From Thraustochytrium sp. TN22 (taxonomy: Eukaryota > Sar > Bigyra > Thraustochytrida > Thraustochytriidae), in assembly GCA_013306675.1 (NCBI GenBank), contig JABLUY010000148.1, positions 1 to 64,000 on the forward strand: DNA of 64,000 nucleotides, read 5' to 3'. Positions within the stretch are counted from its first letter, which is position 1. Every line of letters starts with the position of its first letter. Shown here piece after piece: positions 29,280 to 38,936 of this stretch. The translations under genes and the position numbers were made by a program. Below the pieces are notes generated by a model that worked only from the letters and a program-made list of their open reading frames with translations, did not search any database and was not told the origin of the DNA.

Positions 29280-30604
29280 GCCTGCCTCGCTGCGCTTCCT
29301 CGCGGGGGGGCGGGCGCGCCGCCGCGCTGGGCTCGGCTGAGCTCCGCTCCGCTCCGCTCGCGGCTCGGCGCAGCGCAGCGCGAGCCTCGGCTTCCCAGCT
29401 GGCCGCTGCCGCGCGGCGAGTTCGGGGTTTGAAAAGGAATCGATTCCTCGCTTTCCTTTTTACCGCACTGCGGCCTTGCTTGCAGGCCTGGCACTGGCAT
29501 GCATGCAGGCGCGGTCCGAGCCCGACGCCGCGGCGTCGCGCCGGGACTGCCTGCGGCGCGCGGGGCGCCACGCCTGGGCGCGGCGCGGCGCGGCTCGACT
29601 CCCGCGCGGCCGCGCGCCCCCGCCACTGGTCAGGCTCGCTCTCCGCGGCTGGCCGGCGTGCGTGCGCGGCGGGAGTCGAGCGCAATGCCGCCTTTCGCGC
29701 CGGGCGCCGAGGGCCCGGCCCGCCATCCACGATCGCTCCGAGGCAGTCAGTCGGAGTCAGACTGAGGCAGTCAGTCGCAAGCGCGGCGCCGGGCGCTGCG
29801 CTGGCGGCCAGCGCGGCGGCGGCGGCCCGGGCGGCGGCGGAGGTGGGTTCGGGCAGACTTTTGGCCGTGGCCATCTCATCGTGGCGAGCTAGCTTGGTTC
29901 GGACCGCGATGCTCGGCGAACTCTGCAAATTTGGGCTCCGCGGTCCCAGTTGGCTAAGTCACGCCAAAGACTTGGCCGCGCTCTAGCTCTACTTGCGCGT
30001 ACCATCCATACCGCACTGCCATAGTTACCGCCAGCGCCGCGGCGCCGGCGCGGCGGCGGTGACGCGAGAGTCGGTCGTGATCTGAGCGGCCCAAAGCGAG
30101 GACCCCGTGTGTGCCAAAATGCGTTGCGCAGCGGAGCAGCGGCCACGCTCGTTTGCCGCGATCTGGCCTCGCCACTGGCAGCCGAGTCGCAGCCAGACCG
30201 ACCGACCGACTCGCAGACTGACGCCATTTGGCGGCAGGCCGTGTGCAGCCAGCGAGCGCAGGCATGGGCACTCGCAAGGGCGCACGCGCGCGCGTGCGGC
30301 GCACACGCGCTCGCTGCGCAGAGTGAGTCGGATCAGCAGCCTGGCTGCGCGGTCACAGAGTCCAGGATGAGTCCATCGCGGCGCCACGCGCACTAACCGC
30401 CAGACCAAAGGGTGCGCGGACGCCAAGTGGCCTGGACGCTTTGTGATGTTGTGCTCACCACACCAGCTTTTAGAGTGGCGCGCCATGCCTGGACACCTGG
30501 ACCTGGCTAGCTAGGAAGTCCACGAGCGCCGAGCGCGGATGCGCGGAGTCTCACTGTCAGTGTTCGGGCAGCACCGGCCGGAGCGCGCGATTGTGCGCGC
30601 TCTA

Positions 30605-30645
30605 CGCTGCGCTGCGCTGCTGCGCTGCGCTGCGCTGCGCTGCTG
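30605..30645. repeat. (GCGCT)n pentanucleotide array
   Basis: Tandem CTGCG/GCGCT units with GCTGC interruptions. Confidence 0.85.
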
Positions 30646-31023
30646 CACCGCGCTGCACCACTCTTCCGTCCCTCGTTCGTGGACTTGAGCATGCGGCCGG
30701 ATCAAGCTGCGCGCACGCGAGTCCACCACAACACAACACCGCTGGCTGCGGCAGGTACCGCGTGCGTGCCAGATGGATTGATCGTTAGCTCCCCAAAGTC
30801 GCTCACTGTCAGGTCGGAGCGCCTAATCATGCAGCATGCATGAGACTCCGTCCGCGGCTGCGAGTCCACACCAAGGGCGTCCCGCCGTCGCGGGGCGGAG
30901 CGCGGTGCGGAGCTCTGAGCGCGCTATGCCGTTGGGCGCCCATGTGGGGGATCCCTCCTGCCAATGGCTGCGGCTGCTTGTGCTGCTCTGCAGCTGCAGT
31001 CCGAGTCCGCGTCCGAGCTCGCG

Positions 31024-31066
31024 CGTCCGAGTCCGAGTCCGAGTCCGAGTCCGAGGCCGAGTCCGG
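31024..31066. repeat. (GAGTCC)n hexanucleotide array
   Basis: Six to seven GAGTCC units with one variant, preceded by degenerate copies from about 31000. Confidence 0.9.
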
Positions 31067-32146
31067 GTCAGCCTGCCACGACAGTGTCGGTGCCTGCCAA
31101 GCCTGCAGCGCGCGACGCGGGGCCGCGGCGGGGTACAGTCAACCGAGTCAATTCGGCCCACAGCAGCAGCTTCCCACAACCCGCGCTCCGGCGGTGCTGC
31201 TATAACTACCTTCCGCTAGCGGGCCCGGCCAGCGGTCTCACTCACAAGCAAATGGCGACTCGGGCTGCACGGTGACGGCGGGGCCGCGTGCGGCGCCCAA
31301 GCACGGGCCTCGGGCCTTCGACGCGCGAGAAGTCTCAGGCTGCTGTCACTGCTGTGCGTGCTGTGCTGTAGCGTCACGCATTCCTGGCCAAGGCTTGGCT
31401 GCATCCAGCCTGCCTCTTGATTAGTTCTTAGGCTAGGGGGGAAAAATTCACCATCAGATGGATGGATAGATCGATCGACCGGGCCTGGCTGCCAGGCCAG
31501 CTTCCTTCCGTATTGCGTCCCGTGCACGCGCTCGATCAACAATGATCACGCTCGAGCGAGTCGAGCCCCGGCAGTCAACTCCAGGCGGCAGGCAGCCCGC
31601 CGGGCAGCCAGGCAGCAAGCAGCCTCAGCAAGCAAGCAAACACGGCATCGGCGCCTCGCCTCGCCTCGCCTTGCCCTTCGCTCGCTCGCCCGCTCGCGCG
31701 AGGCCGGCCTCTCACGCCCGCGGGCGTCCACGCGCCCCGCGCTCCGCATCTGCCGACTTGCCGGGCGGCCCCGGCATCCCGCCCTCGCTGCCCGCGGGGC
31801 GCGGCCCGTGCTGACGTCCTCGGCGCTGCGCGGCGCCTGCTAAGCTTGCCGCGAGCTCGACGCGGCGCACGCGCGCCCGCTGCCTGCGCCGCGCTGCCGT
31901 GCGTGCAGGCGGAAGACTCGGCGCCGCGCGGCTGCGCGGGCCCGCGGGGTCGAGGCGCACCGGCACACTCGGCTCGGCGCCCGCCCAGCCCCCGTCGCGT
32001 GCGCCGCCCCGTGCGAGCGTGCCGTGCAGTGCGTGCGTGCAGCGCGGTGCGTGCGTGCAGGGAGGGAGGGCCGCCGCGCCACGCCACCGCGCCGCGCCGC
32101 GCCGCGGGCCGGCAGACCTCTAGCGCGTCGCGCCCTGCCGCGCCAG

Positions 32147-32180
32147 CCAGGCAGGCAGGCAAGGCAGGCAAGGCAGGCAG
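32147..32180. repeat. CAGG/CAAGG tetranucleotide-like array
   Basis: GGCA units interrupted by GGCAA, again of the CAGG type, within the RING-Tubby intergenic region. Confidence 0.85.
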
Positions 32181-32935
32181 TGCGGGCGCCGCTCTCCGCT
32201 CTCAGCGAGCGAGCGAGCTAGCTAGCTAGACGGCAAGCAGGGCTCGCAGCCGCGCTCCCTCTACCTCCGCGGCAGCGGCCGGCGCCGCCGAGGCAGCCTC
32301 GGAGCCCGCAAGGCGACCGCCGTCACGGCCACGAGCGCAGGCTAGCTCGCTAGCTAGCTGCGCTCGCCAACCGCTCGGGCCCTCGCTCCCTCCCTCCCTC
32401 TCCTTCTCTCAACTCGTCTCGTCTCGTCTCGTCTCTCTCGCGCACAAGTCGGCGGTCCCGGACGCGGGCTCCGGCTCGGAGCCGCGCCCCGCCTGCGCTG
32501 CTGCTGGCTGGCCGCGGCGGCTGCCGGCGCCGCGCAGACAGAGCGCAGCGCCCTCAGCGCCGCGCCTCGGCCTCGGCCTCGGACCCGGCCTCGGGCCCGG
32601 ACTCGGAGGCAGCGCGGTGGCAGCTGGCAGCGGAGGCGGCAGCAGTCACAGCAAGCAGTGCGGCGGCGGCGGCGGCGGGGACCACCTCCTGAAGCCTCCC
32701 TCCAAGAGGCAGCGCGCCGGCGACCTCGGACCGCGCTTTCGAGCTCGAGCTCGAGCTCGAGCGCAGCGCGCCAGCCGCGCCAGCCGCCGCGCCGGCCGCC
32801 GCGCCGGCCGCGCCGGCCGCGTCAGCCGCGCCGGCCGCATCAGCCGCGCCGCGCCCCAGCGTGTCTCTCGCCGCGGCATCGAGCCTCGGAGGGAGCTGTG
32901 CTCGTGCTCTCTTTCTGCCTGCTAGCTGGAGCTAG

Positions 32936-32974
32936 CGAGCGAGGGCGAGCGAGCGAGCGAGCGAGCGAGCGAGA
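32936..32974. repeat. (GCGA)n tetranucleotide array
   Basis: About nine GAGC units, about 330 bases upstream of the RING-Tubby copy B start. Confidence 0.9.
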
Positions 32975-33300
32975 GGGGGCGGCCGCGGCAGCCAGCAAAC
33001 CAGGTCCAGGCGGAGCGCCGCGGGCAGCGCGCGCGCGTGGGTCGCTCGCGCCGGCGCCGCGGTCTCGCCCGCGCGAGGCGAGGCGACGCGAGGCCGGGCG
33101 GTCACGCCCGCGAGCACGGTATCCGCATCCATCCCCCGCCCGGCGCGGACGCGCATCACGCGCCGTGCCGACACCCGGAGCCCAGAACGCCGCGGGGCTC
33201 GTGTCTCCGGTGTCTCCGGTGAGGCGCGTCGCCAGACTCGCGTAGACCGCCAGCCCGCCAGCGCTGTAGCCACGCGCGGCTGCGCCCCGTGAAGGACGAG

Positions 33301-33311
33301 ATGCAGCGCGT

Positions 33312-33348
<37 letters not shown>

Positions 33349-34442
33349 CAGCAGCAGGAGCAGGTGGCCCACATGCTGGGGCAGCACCGCCATGCGCTGC
33401 CCCAGCATGGCGACGCCCAGCAGCAACGGCTGCCGCGCAAGCGCAGCCTGGGCAGCGCCGGCTTCGTGGCCAGGCCGCCCTCGTGCAAGCGACTCAAGGT
33501 GCAGCAGCAGCAGCACCAGCCGCACCAGCACCAGCACCAGCAGGTCGCAACGGCGGACGCGTTCTCGGCGGACGGGACCGCGTCGCTGGCGAGCTGCTGC
33601 GGCGCCTCGGTCACCTCGGATGCATCGGACGAGTGCTGCTTCATCTGCATGAACGGATTCTCGGCGCGCCGCCCGCGCGCGCGCATCCCGTGCGCCAACA
33701 AGTGCAACCAGCAACCCGTGCACGCCAAGTGCATCTACGAGTGGCGCGAGTGCAAGTCGGGCCGCGTGCAGAGCTCCTGCCCGCTCTGCCGCGGCCCGCT
33801 CGGCGAGGTCGCCTACGTGCCGCGCGACAAGATCGGCTCGCACCGCTTCCGCACCGACCTGGCCGCGCGCCGCCGCTTCCTCACCTCGCCCGTGCCGCAG
33901 CGCGCAGGCGTCGTGCGCTGCTACGTGCGCGCCTTCTGCGCGCAGGGCGTCGCCACGCGCTACGAGCTCTTTTTGCAGGCGCCCACCACGCAGGCCTATC
34001 CGCTTGGCCCGCTGCCCTCGCTCGACGCGCCAAAGTACGGTGACCAGCTGCTCGCCGTCTCCCACAAGAGGCCCGGCGCCGACGTGTACTCGCGTCACGG
34101 CCTCTCGGCGCAGCTCGACGTCTCCCTCGACACCAACCTGCCGCACGCAGCGCCCATCGACCGTGCCTCGCCGCTCTACCTCGGCCACGTCGCCAGCTCC
34201 CTGCGCGGCCTCGACCACACGCTCTACGCCGCCGATGGCGCCGTCGAGATTGGCGCCGTGCGCTACACGCAGAACCGCGTCGGCACGGCCGTCGGCCCCC
34301 GCCGCATCCACGTCTGCTTCCCGGGCCTCGAGCGCGCGCGTCCGCTCTCTGCGCGCACCTCCAAGGACGCCAAGTCGGCCACCGCCTCGCTCGGCGCCGC
34401 GCCCGCCTCCTGGGATGCCGTCGTGCCGCACCCGGCCACGCC

Positions 34443-34493
<51 letters not shown>

Positions 34494-35322
34494 CGCGCCC
34501 TCCACGCCGGCCTCCTCCTCTTCCTCCTCTTCTTCTGCTTCTGCTTCCTCTTCCTCCTCCTCCTCCTCCGCCTCCTCGCCGGTCGCCGTCCGTGCCGCGA
34601 TGCCGCAGCACGAACGCCGCCCGGCTTACACGCGGATGCCCTCGGCCTCCTCCATGGCCTCGGCGCTCGCGCCGCACCGCTCCATGTCCAAGGGCTACCT
34701 GCCCGTGGATGCCGCGGCGCGCTCCCCGGAGCGCCCTGAGGATGACGACACGCACTCCGCCGAGGGCGCCGAGGACGACGACGACCTCCTCAGCCTCGAC
34801 GAGGCTGCCCCCGCCTGCAACGAAGACTTGCTTGCGGAGGGCGCCTCCGAGGATGATGAGGACGACGACGAGGATGACGACGATGAAGACGACATGCTCG
34901 CGGCACGCGACGCGGAGGACGCCGACGCGCGCGCTTGGACCACGCGCCCGCACACGCCCTGCAGCGATCGCGACCGCCTCGGCGACCGCCTTGGCGCCTC
35001 GCTGCGCCGCCACGCTGCTTCGCGCTCCGCGCCGCCTGACGACCACTTCATCTTCGGAGCCAACAAGACGCCTTACTGGCTGCCCACCATCAACGCCTTC
35101 TCGCTCGACTTTTGCGGCCGCGTCACGCTCCCCTCCAACAAGAACTTCCAGCTCATGGTCAACGGGAGCACCGATGTCGCCCTCCAGTTCGGCAAGGTCT
35201 CCGAGAAGGCCGACGCCGAGCTCTTCACGCTCGACGTGTCCTGGCCACTCTCCCCGCTTCAGGCCTTTGGGGTCGCGCTCTCCGCCTGCGACCGCAAGCT
35301 CCTCTGTTCTGCAACGCCCTGA
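33301..35322 (+). CDS. RING-type zinc finger plus Tubby domain protein, copy B
   Basis: 673 residues from the first ATG of the frame, at 33301 (MQRVQQQQ); the upstream GTG is not needed. It begins with a CAG-encoded polyglutamine tract. Residues 113-163 are the zinc site: C113-x2-C116, a CANKC pair, VHAKC, and CPLC starting at 160, matching copy A position by position. The Tubby domain follows (about 175-673): RYTQNRVGTAVGPRR, then a long insertion with about 16 Gln, about 20 Ser and an Asp/Glu stretch, then FCGRVTLPSNKNFQL, VALQFGKV, FTLDVSWPLSPLQAFGV, and a C-terminus ending KLLCSATP. The insertion sits where copy A also has its acidic linker, so the ancestor already had it. The stop is TGA. 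Role as for copy A: a possible phosphoinositide-anchored ubiquitin ligase. Confidence 0.85.
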
Positions 35323-35514
35323 TCTTGGACACCCTCTCATTTTCCACACACGCACACCAACATACTTACATACATGAATTCTACGCGATCCTGTTTGAAG
35401 ATATTCTTTCTCTCCGATCATACTTTCGTACATGGGCGAGCACCGTGACCGACGTGTGGTACCAGCCCCCCCCCCCTCAAAAAAGAAGCCATCCCATCCC
35501 AGCCCAGGCTTGAC
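35323..35514. other. 3' flank shared by RING-Tubby B and ArfGAP-FYVE
   Basis: 192 bases between converging stops, AT-richer than average (CATACTTACATACATGAATTC). It includes a C run at 35466-35475. No gene. Confidence 0.6.
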
Positions 35515-36249
35515 TCACACCGGCGGGCCCGGGCTATAGCTTGGCCACGACAGCGCCGCACTCTGGAAGCATGCCCGGCAGTGCCGCACCGGTTTCAAGT
35601 AGCCCAGCTGCGGAATTGGCTTGGAGTTGTTGCGCGGCGCGCAGCTCGCGCACACCACACGCCCGCACTTGCGGCAGTGGTGCCGTCGCACCACCAAGGT
35701 GAACCCGCGTCCACACAGCATGCACACCGGCGCCACCTCGTCCGGCACCCAGGGCCGCTCCAGGTCCTCCGAGCTTGCGCCAAACCCGGCGCTCGCGGCG
35801 CGCTCCAGCTGCCGCGCCACCACGGCGCGCTGCGTGCGCTGCACGGCCTCTGCCTCTTCCACCGTCAGCATCTCCGGCTCCGTCGCCGTCGGGTCCACCT
35901 CGCGCCGCCGCACCAGCAGCTTGCGCAGCTGCGCCGCCTCCACGCCCAGGTACCGCTCCGCGCCGCTGCTCGCCGCGCCGCGCCGCTCGAAGAAGTCATT
36001 CACGAACGCGTTCGACGACGCGCGCATGCTCGCCAGCTCCTCCTCTTTCCACGTGTCCAGCCGCAACGACCGCACGAACGAGATGCCCACGCCGAGCCCG
36101 CGGTGCCGCCCGGCGCACTCCAGGCACAGCAGCACGCCGTACGTCACCGACGCCCACGCCGGCCCGGCCGCGCCGCAGTCCACGCACGACCCGTTGCCCT
36201 CGCGCGCGCCCAGCTCCGCCAGCTCCGCGCCGCCCAGCGCGCGCGCCAT
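35515..36249 (-). CDS. Compact ArfGAP plus FYVE domain protein
   Basis: A 244-residue protein predicted to stimulate GTP hydrolysis on Arf GTPases at PI3P-containing endosomal membranes. The ArfGAP zinc finger is C22-x2-C25-x16-C42-x2-C45. It is followed by G-R-H-R50-G-L-G, where R50 sits in the place of the catalytic arginine, and by ISFVRSLRLD(T/S)W. A helical linker (about 80-160) leads to a FYVE finger: WVPDE, CMLC, the basic RRHHCRKCG signature (about 185-193), VCASC, and a final HCRAC. The start is the ATG at 36249; the frame upstream is an Ala/Arg repeat crossing a (CAGG)n array. It has no ankyrin repeats, PH or BAR domain, so it is shorter than most ArfGAPs. It shares a 447-base promoter with MCMBP. 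Confidence 0.88.
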   Translation of the reverse strand: MARALGGAELAELGAREGNGSCVDCGAAGPAWASVTYGVLLCLECAGRHRGLGVGISFVRSLRLDTWKEEELASMRASSNAFVNDFFERRGAASSGAERYLGVEAAQLRKLLVRRREVDPTATEPEMLTVEEAEAVQRTQRAVVARQLERAASAGFGASSEDLERPWVPDEVAPVCMLCGRGFTLVVRRHHCRKCGRVVCASCAPRNNSKPIPQLGYLKPVRHCRACFQSAALSWPSYSPGPPV

Positions 36250-36285
36250 CGCGCCGCCGCCGTCTGCCCGTGCCCGCGCCGCCGC

Positions 36286-36333
<48 letters not shown>

Positions 36334-36566
36334 TTCGGGGTCTGCTCGCGCGCGCGGGACGGGACGCGCGGCCTCCTCTCCTCGCGCGCTCGTCAGCGCA
36401 CCTCGAGCGCGCGCCGCGAGCGGCTCGAGATCCTCATCTCGGCCCGCCTCGGCCCTCCGCGCCGCCGCGGCCTCTGCGCCGCCGCCGCCGCTGCCGCCGC
36501 CGCCGCCGCGGCCTCCGCCGCCGCCCGCGCGCGCGCGCTCGAGCTCCGCGCCGCGAGGTCCAACGG

Positions 36567-36606
<40 letters not shown>

Positions 36607-36696
36607 CGCCAGCCAAGGCTCGACTCGGCATGCGGCAAAGACCAAACCTAACCACCGCTCTAGCTAGTCTAACTTGAACCCCGCGCACGCGACAGG
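36250..36696. promoter_or_regulatory. Bidirectional promoter, ArfGAP-FYVE / MCMBP
   Basis: 447 bases between divergent start codons. It holds a (CCCGCG)n hexamer stretch at 36290-36335, (CGCCGC)n sequence at 36470-36520 and a (GGCA)n array at 36565-36606. TCTAGCTAGTCTA at 36659-36670 lies 27 bases before the MCMBP ATG. No TATA element. Confidence 0.65.
36565..36606. repeat. (GGCA)n tetranucleotide array
   Basis: About ten perfect GGCA/CAGG units in the bidirectional promoter, about 90 bases before the MCMBP ATG. Confidence 0.95.
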
Positions 36697-37342
36697 ATGG
36701 ACGACGACCTGCGCGCGCGCGCGCGGGAGCGGCCGCTCGAGGCCGTGGACGAGCGCTTCGCGGCGCGCGCTGCGCAGCTGCAGGACGCGGCCGCCGCGGA
36801 CCGCAAGGCGACGCTCCTGCGCGAGGCCGCAGAGGGCTCATGGGGCGCCGCAGACCTGCTCAGCGAGGAGGCGCTCTTCGACGCCAGGGCGCTGGAGACC
36901 ATCCCTTGGCTCACGCGCGCTGCGCTGCGCTCCGGCAAGCTGCGCTTTGGTGGCCTCGTGCGCTACCAGGCCATGGTGCAGGACACCTTCGACCCGGAGT
37001 ACTACGACTGCGTCGTTGACGCGCCCGGCCGTGGGCTCTGCACGCTCAAGTACCGCGAGTTCGACCCGGCCGCCATGCCCGCTACCGCCAGCACCGACGT
37101 GGACACCTCCGGCCTGGCCGAGCGCCTCCCGGTGTTTTGCGTCCCGGTGCCCGGCGAAGCCGCTTGGCACCGCGCCGCGCGCCTGGCCACCGGGCCCGAG
37201 TCCGCCACGCCCGCCGCCACTGCCTCTGCGCCGGCGCGTGTCAACCGCAAGCGCGTCGCGCTCGACGCGCCCCAGGACGAGGCCGCCGCGCCCAGTACCG
37301 AGGCCGAGGTCGCAGAGGAGCGCAACGCCAAGCGGCCCAACC

Positions 37343-37376
<34 letters not shown>

Positions 37377-38625
37377 TGCCATGGACGAGGACGGAGGAAG
37401 CCAGGTGCAGCACGGTGATGACGACGCCAACATTGTCACGCGCGTGCTGGCGGCGCTCGACACGGGCGACTCCGACGACCTGCCTTGCATCCTAAAGGTC
37501 TATGACGAGGCCGCGCAGTCCGTCAAGGTTGGTCAGCTCGTCGAGGTCGTCGGCGTTCTGGCGCACGCGCCCGAGGCCGGCGTCGCCGACGAGGACGTCG
37601 CCGATGACTTCATGCGCCTCGAGATCGCCGCTCGCCGCCCCCCCGCCGCCATGGTGCCCAGAATTCACTGCCTGGCGCTGCGCACGCCGCCGCACGCCGC
37701 GACGCCCGCCGCGCTCGACGATGCGAGCATCGCTGCGCGCCGCGAGGCCGTGCTTGCGCGCCTGGCTGCCGCCCTACAGGGCGACCGCCTGGCCGCCGAG
37801 TACGCCCTGCTCTGGGCGCTCTCGTCCTGCGTGGCGCGCCAGGCCGGCGCGCCGGACGCGCGCCCGGTCGGCAAGCTCGCGCTCGCGCTCGCGCGCGCGC
37901 CCGAGGGCTCCAGCGAGCTCCCGGCCGCGCTCGAGGCCGTGCTGGCCAACGTGCTGCCTCGCACGCGCGCCGTGCACCTGCGTGTCAAGGACCTCTGCGG
38001 CGCCTGTCTCTTCCCCAAGAAAGACTACGAGACCAACCGTCTGGCCGCCGCGCCGCTGCAGCTCTGCCCCGGCACCCACGTGCTGCTGGACGAGACAACG
38101 CTCGACGCTGGCACGCTCGACGACCAGGGCGTGCGCAACATGCAGGCGCTGCACAAGCTGGCGCAGCAGCAAAAGCTCCAGTATGACTTCCAGTACTTTG
38201 CCTGCGACTGGGACGTCGACACGCCCGTGCTCATCCTCACCTCCAACCGTGCGCCGCTCGTCGAGGGCGCGGACTGTGTCCTGGCCTTGCAGCCGGCCGC
38301 CAGTCCCAAGCCCAGCCCGCGCTCCGATGCGAGCATCTCAGACGACGAGGTGCGGGACTATGTGGCTGCCGTGCGCGCGCGCGTCGCGGGCGCTGACGCC
38401 GCAGCCGCAGCCTTTGGCGTCAGCGAGGACCTCGGCAAGCTCATCGAGCAGACCTACGTGGCGGAGCGCCAGCGCGACCCCAAGCGTGTGCAAGCCGAGT
38501 CACTCGACCTCTGGCTCACGCTCGCGAGACTCTGGGAGAAGAGCCACGGCCGTGACAACCTCACCGAGCAGGGTTGGCGCACCGTCATGGACATGGAGCG
38601 TCAGCGCCTCGCACGGAGCATCTGA
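36697..38625 (+). CDS. MCMBP: MCM complex-binding protein (MCMBP)
   Basis: A 642-residue homologue of the minichromosome maintenance complex-binding protein, which binds MCM3-7, replaces MCM2 in that complex and helps unload or assemble it. The N-terminal part has IPWL followed by LVRYQAMVQDTFDPEYY (about 85-105), the hallmark of the family. A long Ala-rich linker with possible nuclear-localisation residues (NRKRVALD and NAKRPNR, about 180-225) follows. The mid-domain carries CILKVYDEAAQSVKVGQLVEVVGVL (about 265-290) and PRIHCLAL. The C-terminal half, about 370-600, is AAA-like but without a Walker A motif, as expected for the family (HVLLDETTLDAGTLDDQGV). The size equals that of animal and plant MCMBP. 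The ATG at 36697 is the only sensible start. It converges on the MFS transporter. Confidence 0.9.
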
Positions 38626-38936
38626 TTCAAAGAGGTGAGCATCGGAGTAGCAGGTGAGCATATCGGAGCAGCAGGTGAGCATCGGAGCAGCAGGTGAGCA
38701 TATCGGAGCAGCAGGGGTACGAGAGCGAGCGTGCGTGCGAGCGAGCGTGCGAGCGAGCGAACGAGAGAGAGAGAGAGAGAGAGAGAGAAAGATTTCGAGA
38801 CAAGTTCGGTGTAGCCTACGTACTAAATTCACAATGTCGCCGTCATGTGCGTTCCATGATCGGCTCCGGCAGGAGCAAGCGTGAACACGATGAGTTTTGG
38901 ATTTCAGAGTAAGATGAGTTTTGCATTTCGCTCCAA
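38626..38936. other. Repeat-bearing 3' flank between MCMBP and the MFS transporter
   Basis: Contains four tandem copies of an 18-20-base unit GTGAGCAT(AT)CGGAGCAGCAG (38635-38716), a (GA)n tract (38763-38788) and a duplicated GATGAGTTTTGSATTTC (38889 and 38913). No gene. Confidence 0.7.

Larger units (their letters stand above)
28752..33300. other. 4.5 kb repeat-rich region between divergent RING-Tubby genes
   Basis: No coding region is supported. It lies between two start codons facing away from each other, so it must contain both promoters. It has a high density of simple repeats: CTGTCT (28966-28990), (CCTG)n, (GCGCT)n, (GAGTCC)n, TCGTC (32406-32430), CTCGG, GAGCTC, GCCGGCCGC and (GCGA)n. 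CTAGCTAG palindromes lie at 30506, 32216 and 32341. The shorter, mixed-composition part (29.9-31.5 kb) was checked for an exon pattern and for tRNA boxes without success. Confidence 0.5.

Noticed and set aside
28645-29928. 427-codon and overlapping long open frames on both strands near 29 kb
   Set aside because: All are Arg/Ala/Gly low complexity that span (CCTG)n and microsatellites. Equally long frames occur in several registers, as expected when stop codons are rare in GC-rich DNA.
32932-35433. 833-codon minus-strand open frame
   Set aside because: It overlaps the RING-Tubby B gene in antisense; its polyLeu and polyVal runs are reversed CAG and GAC repeats.
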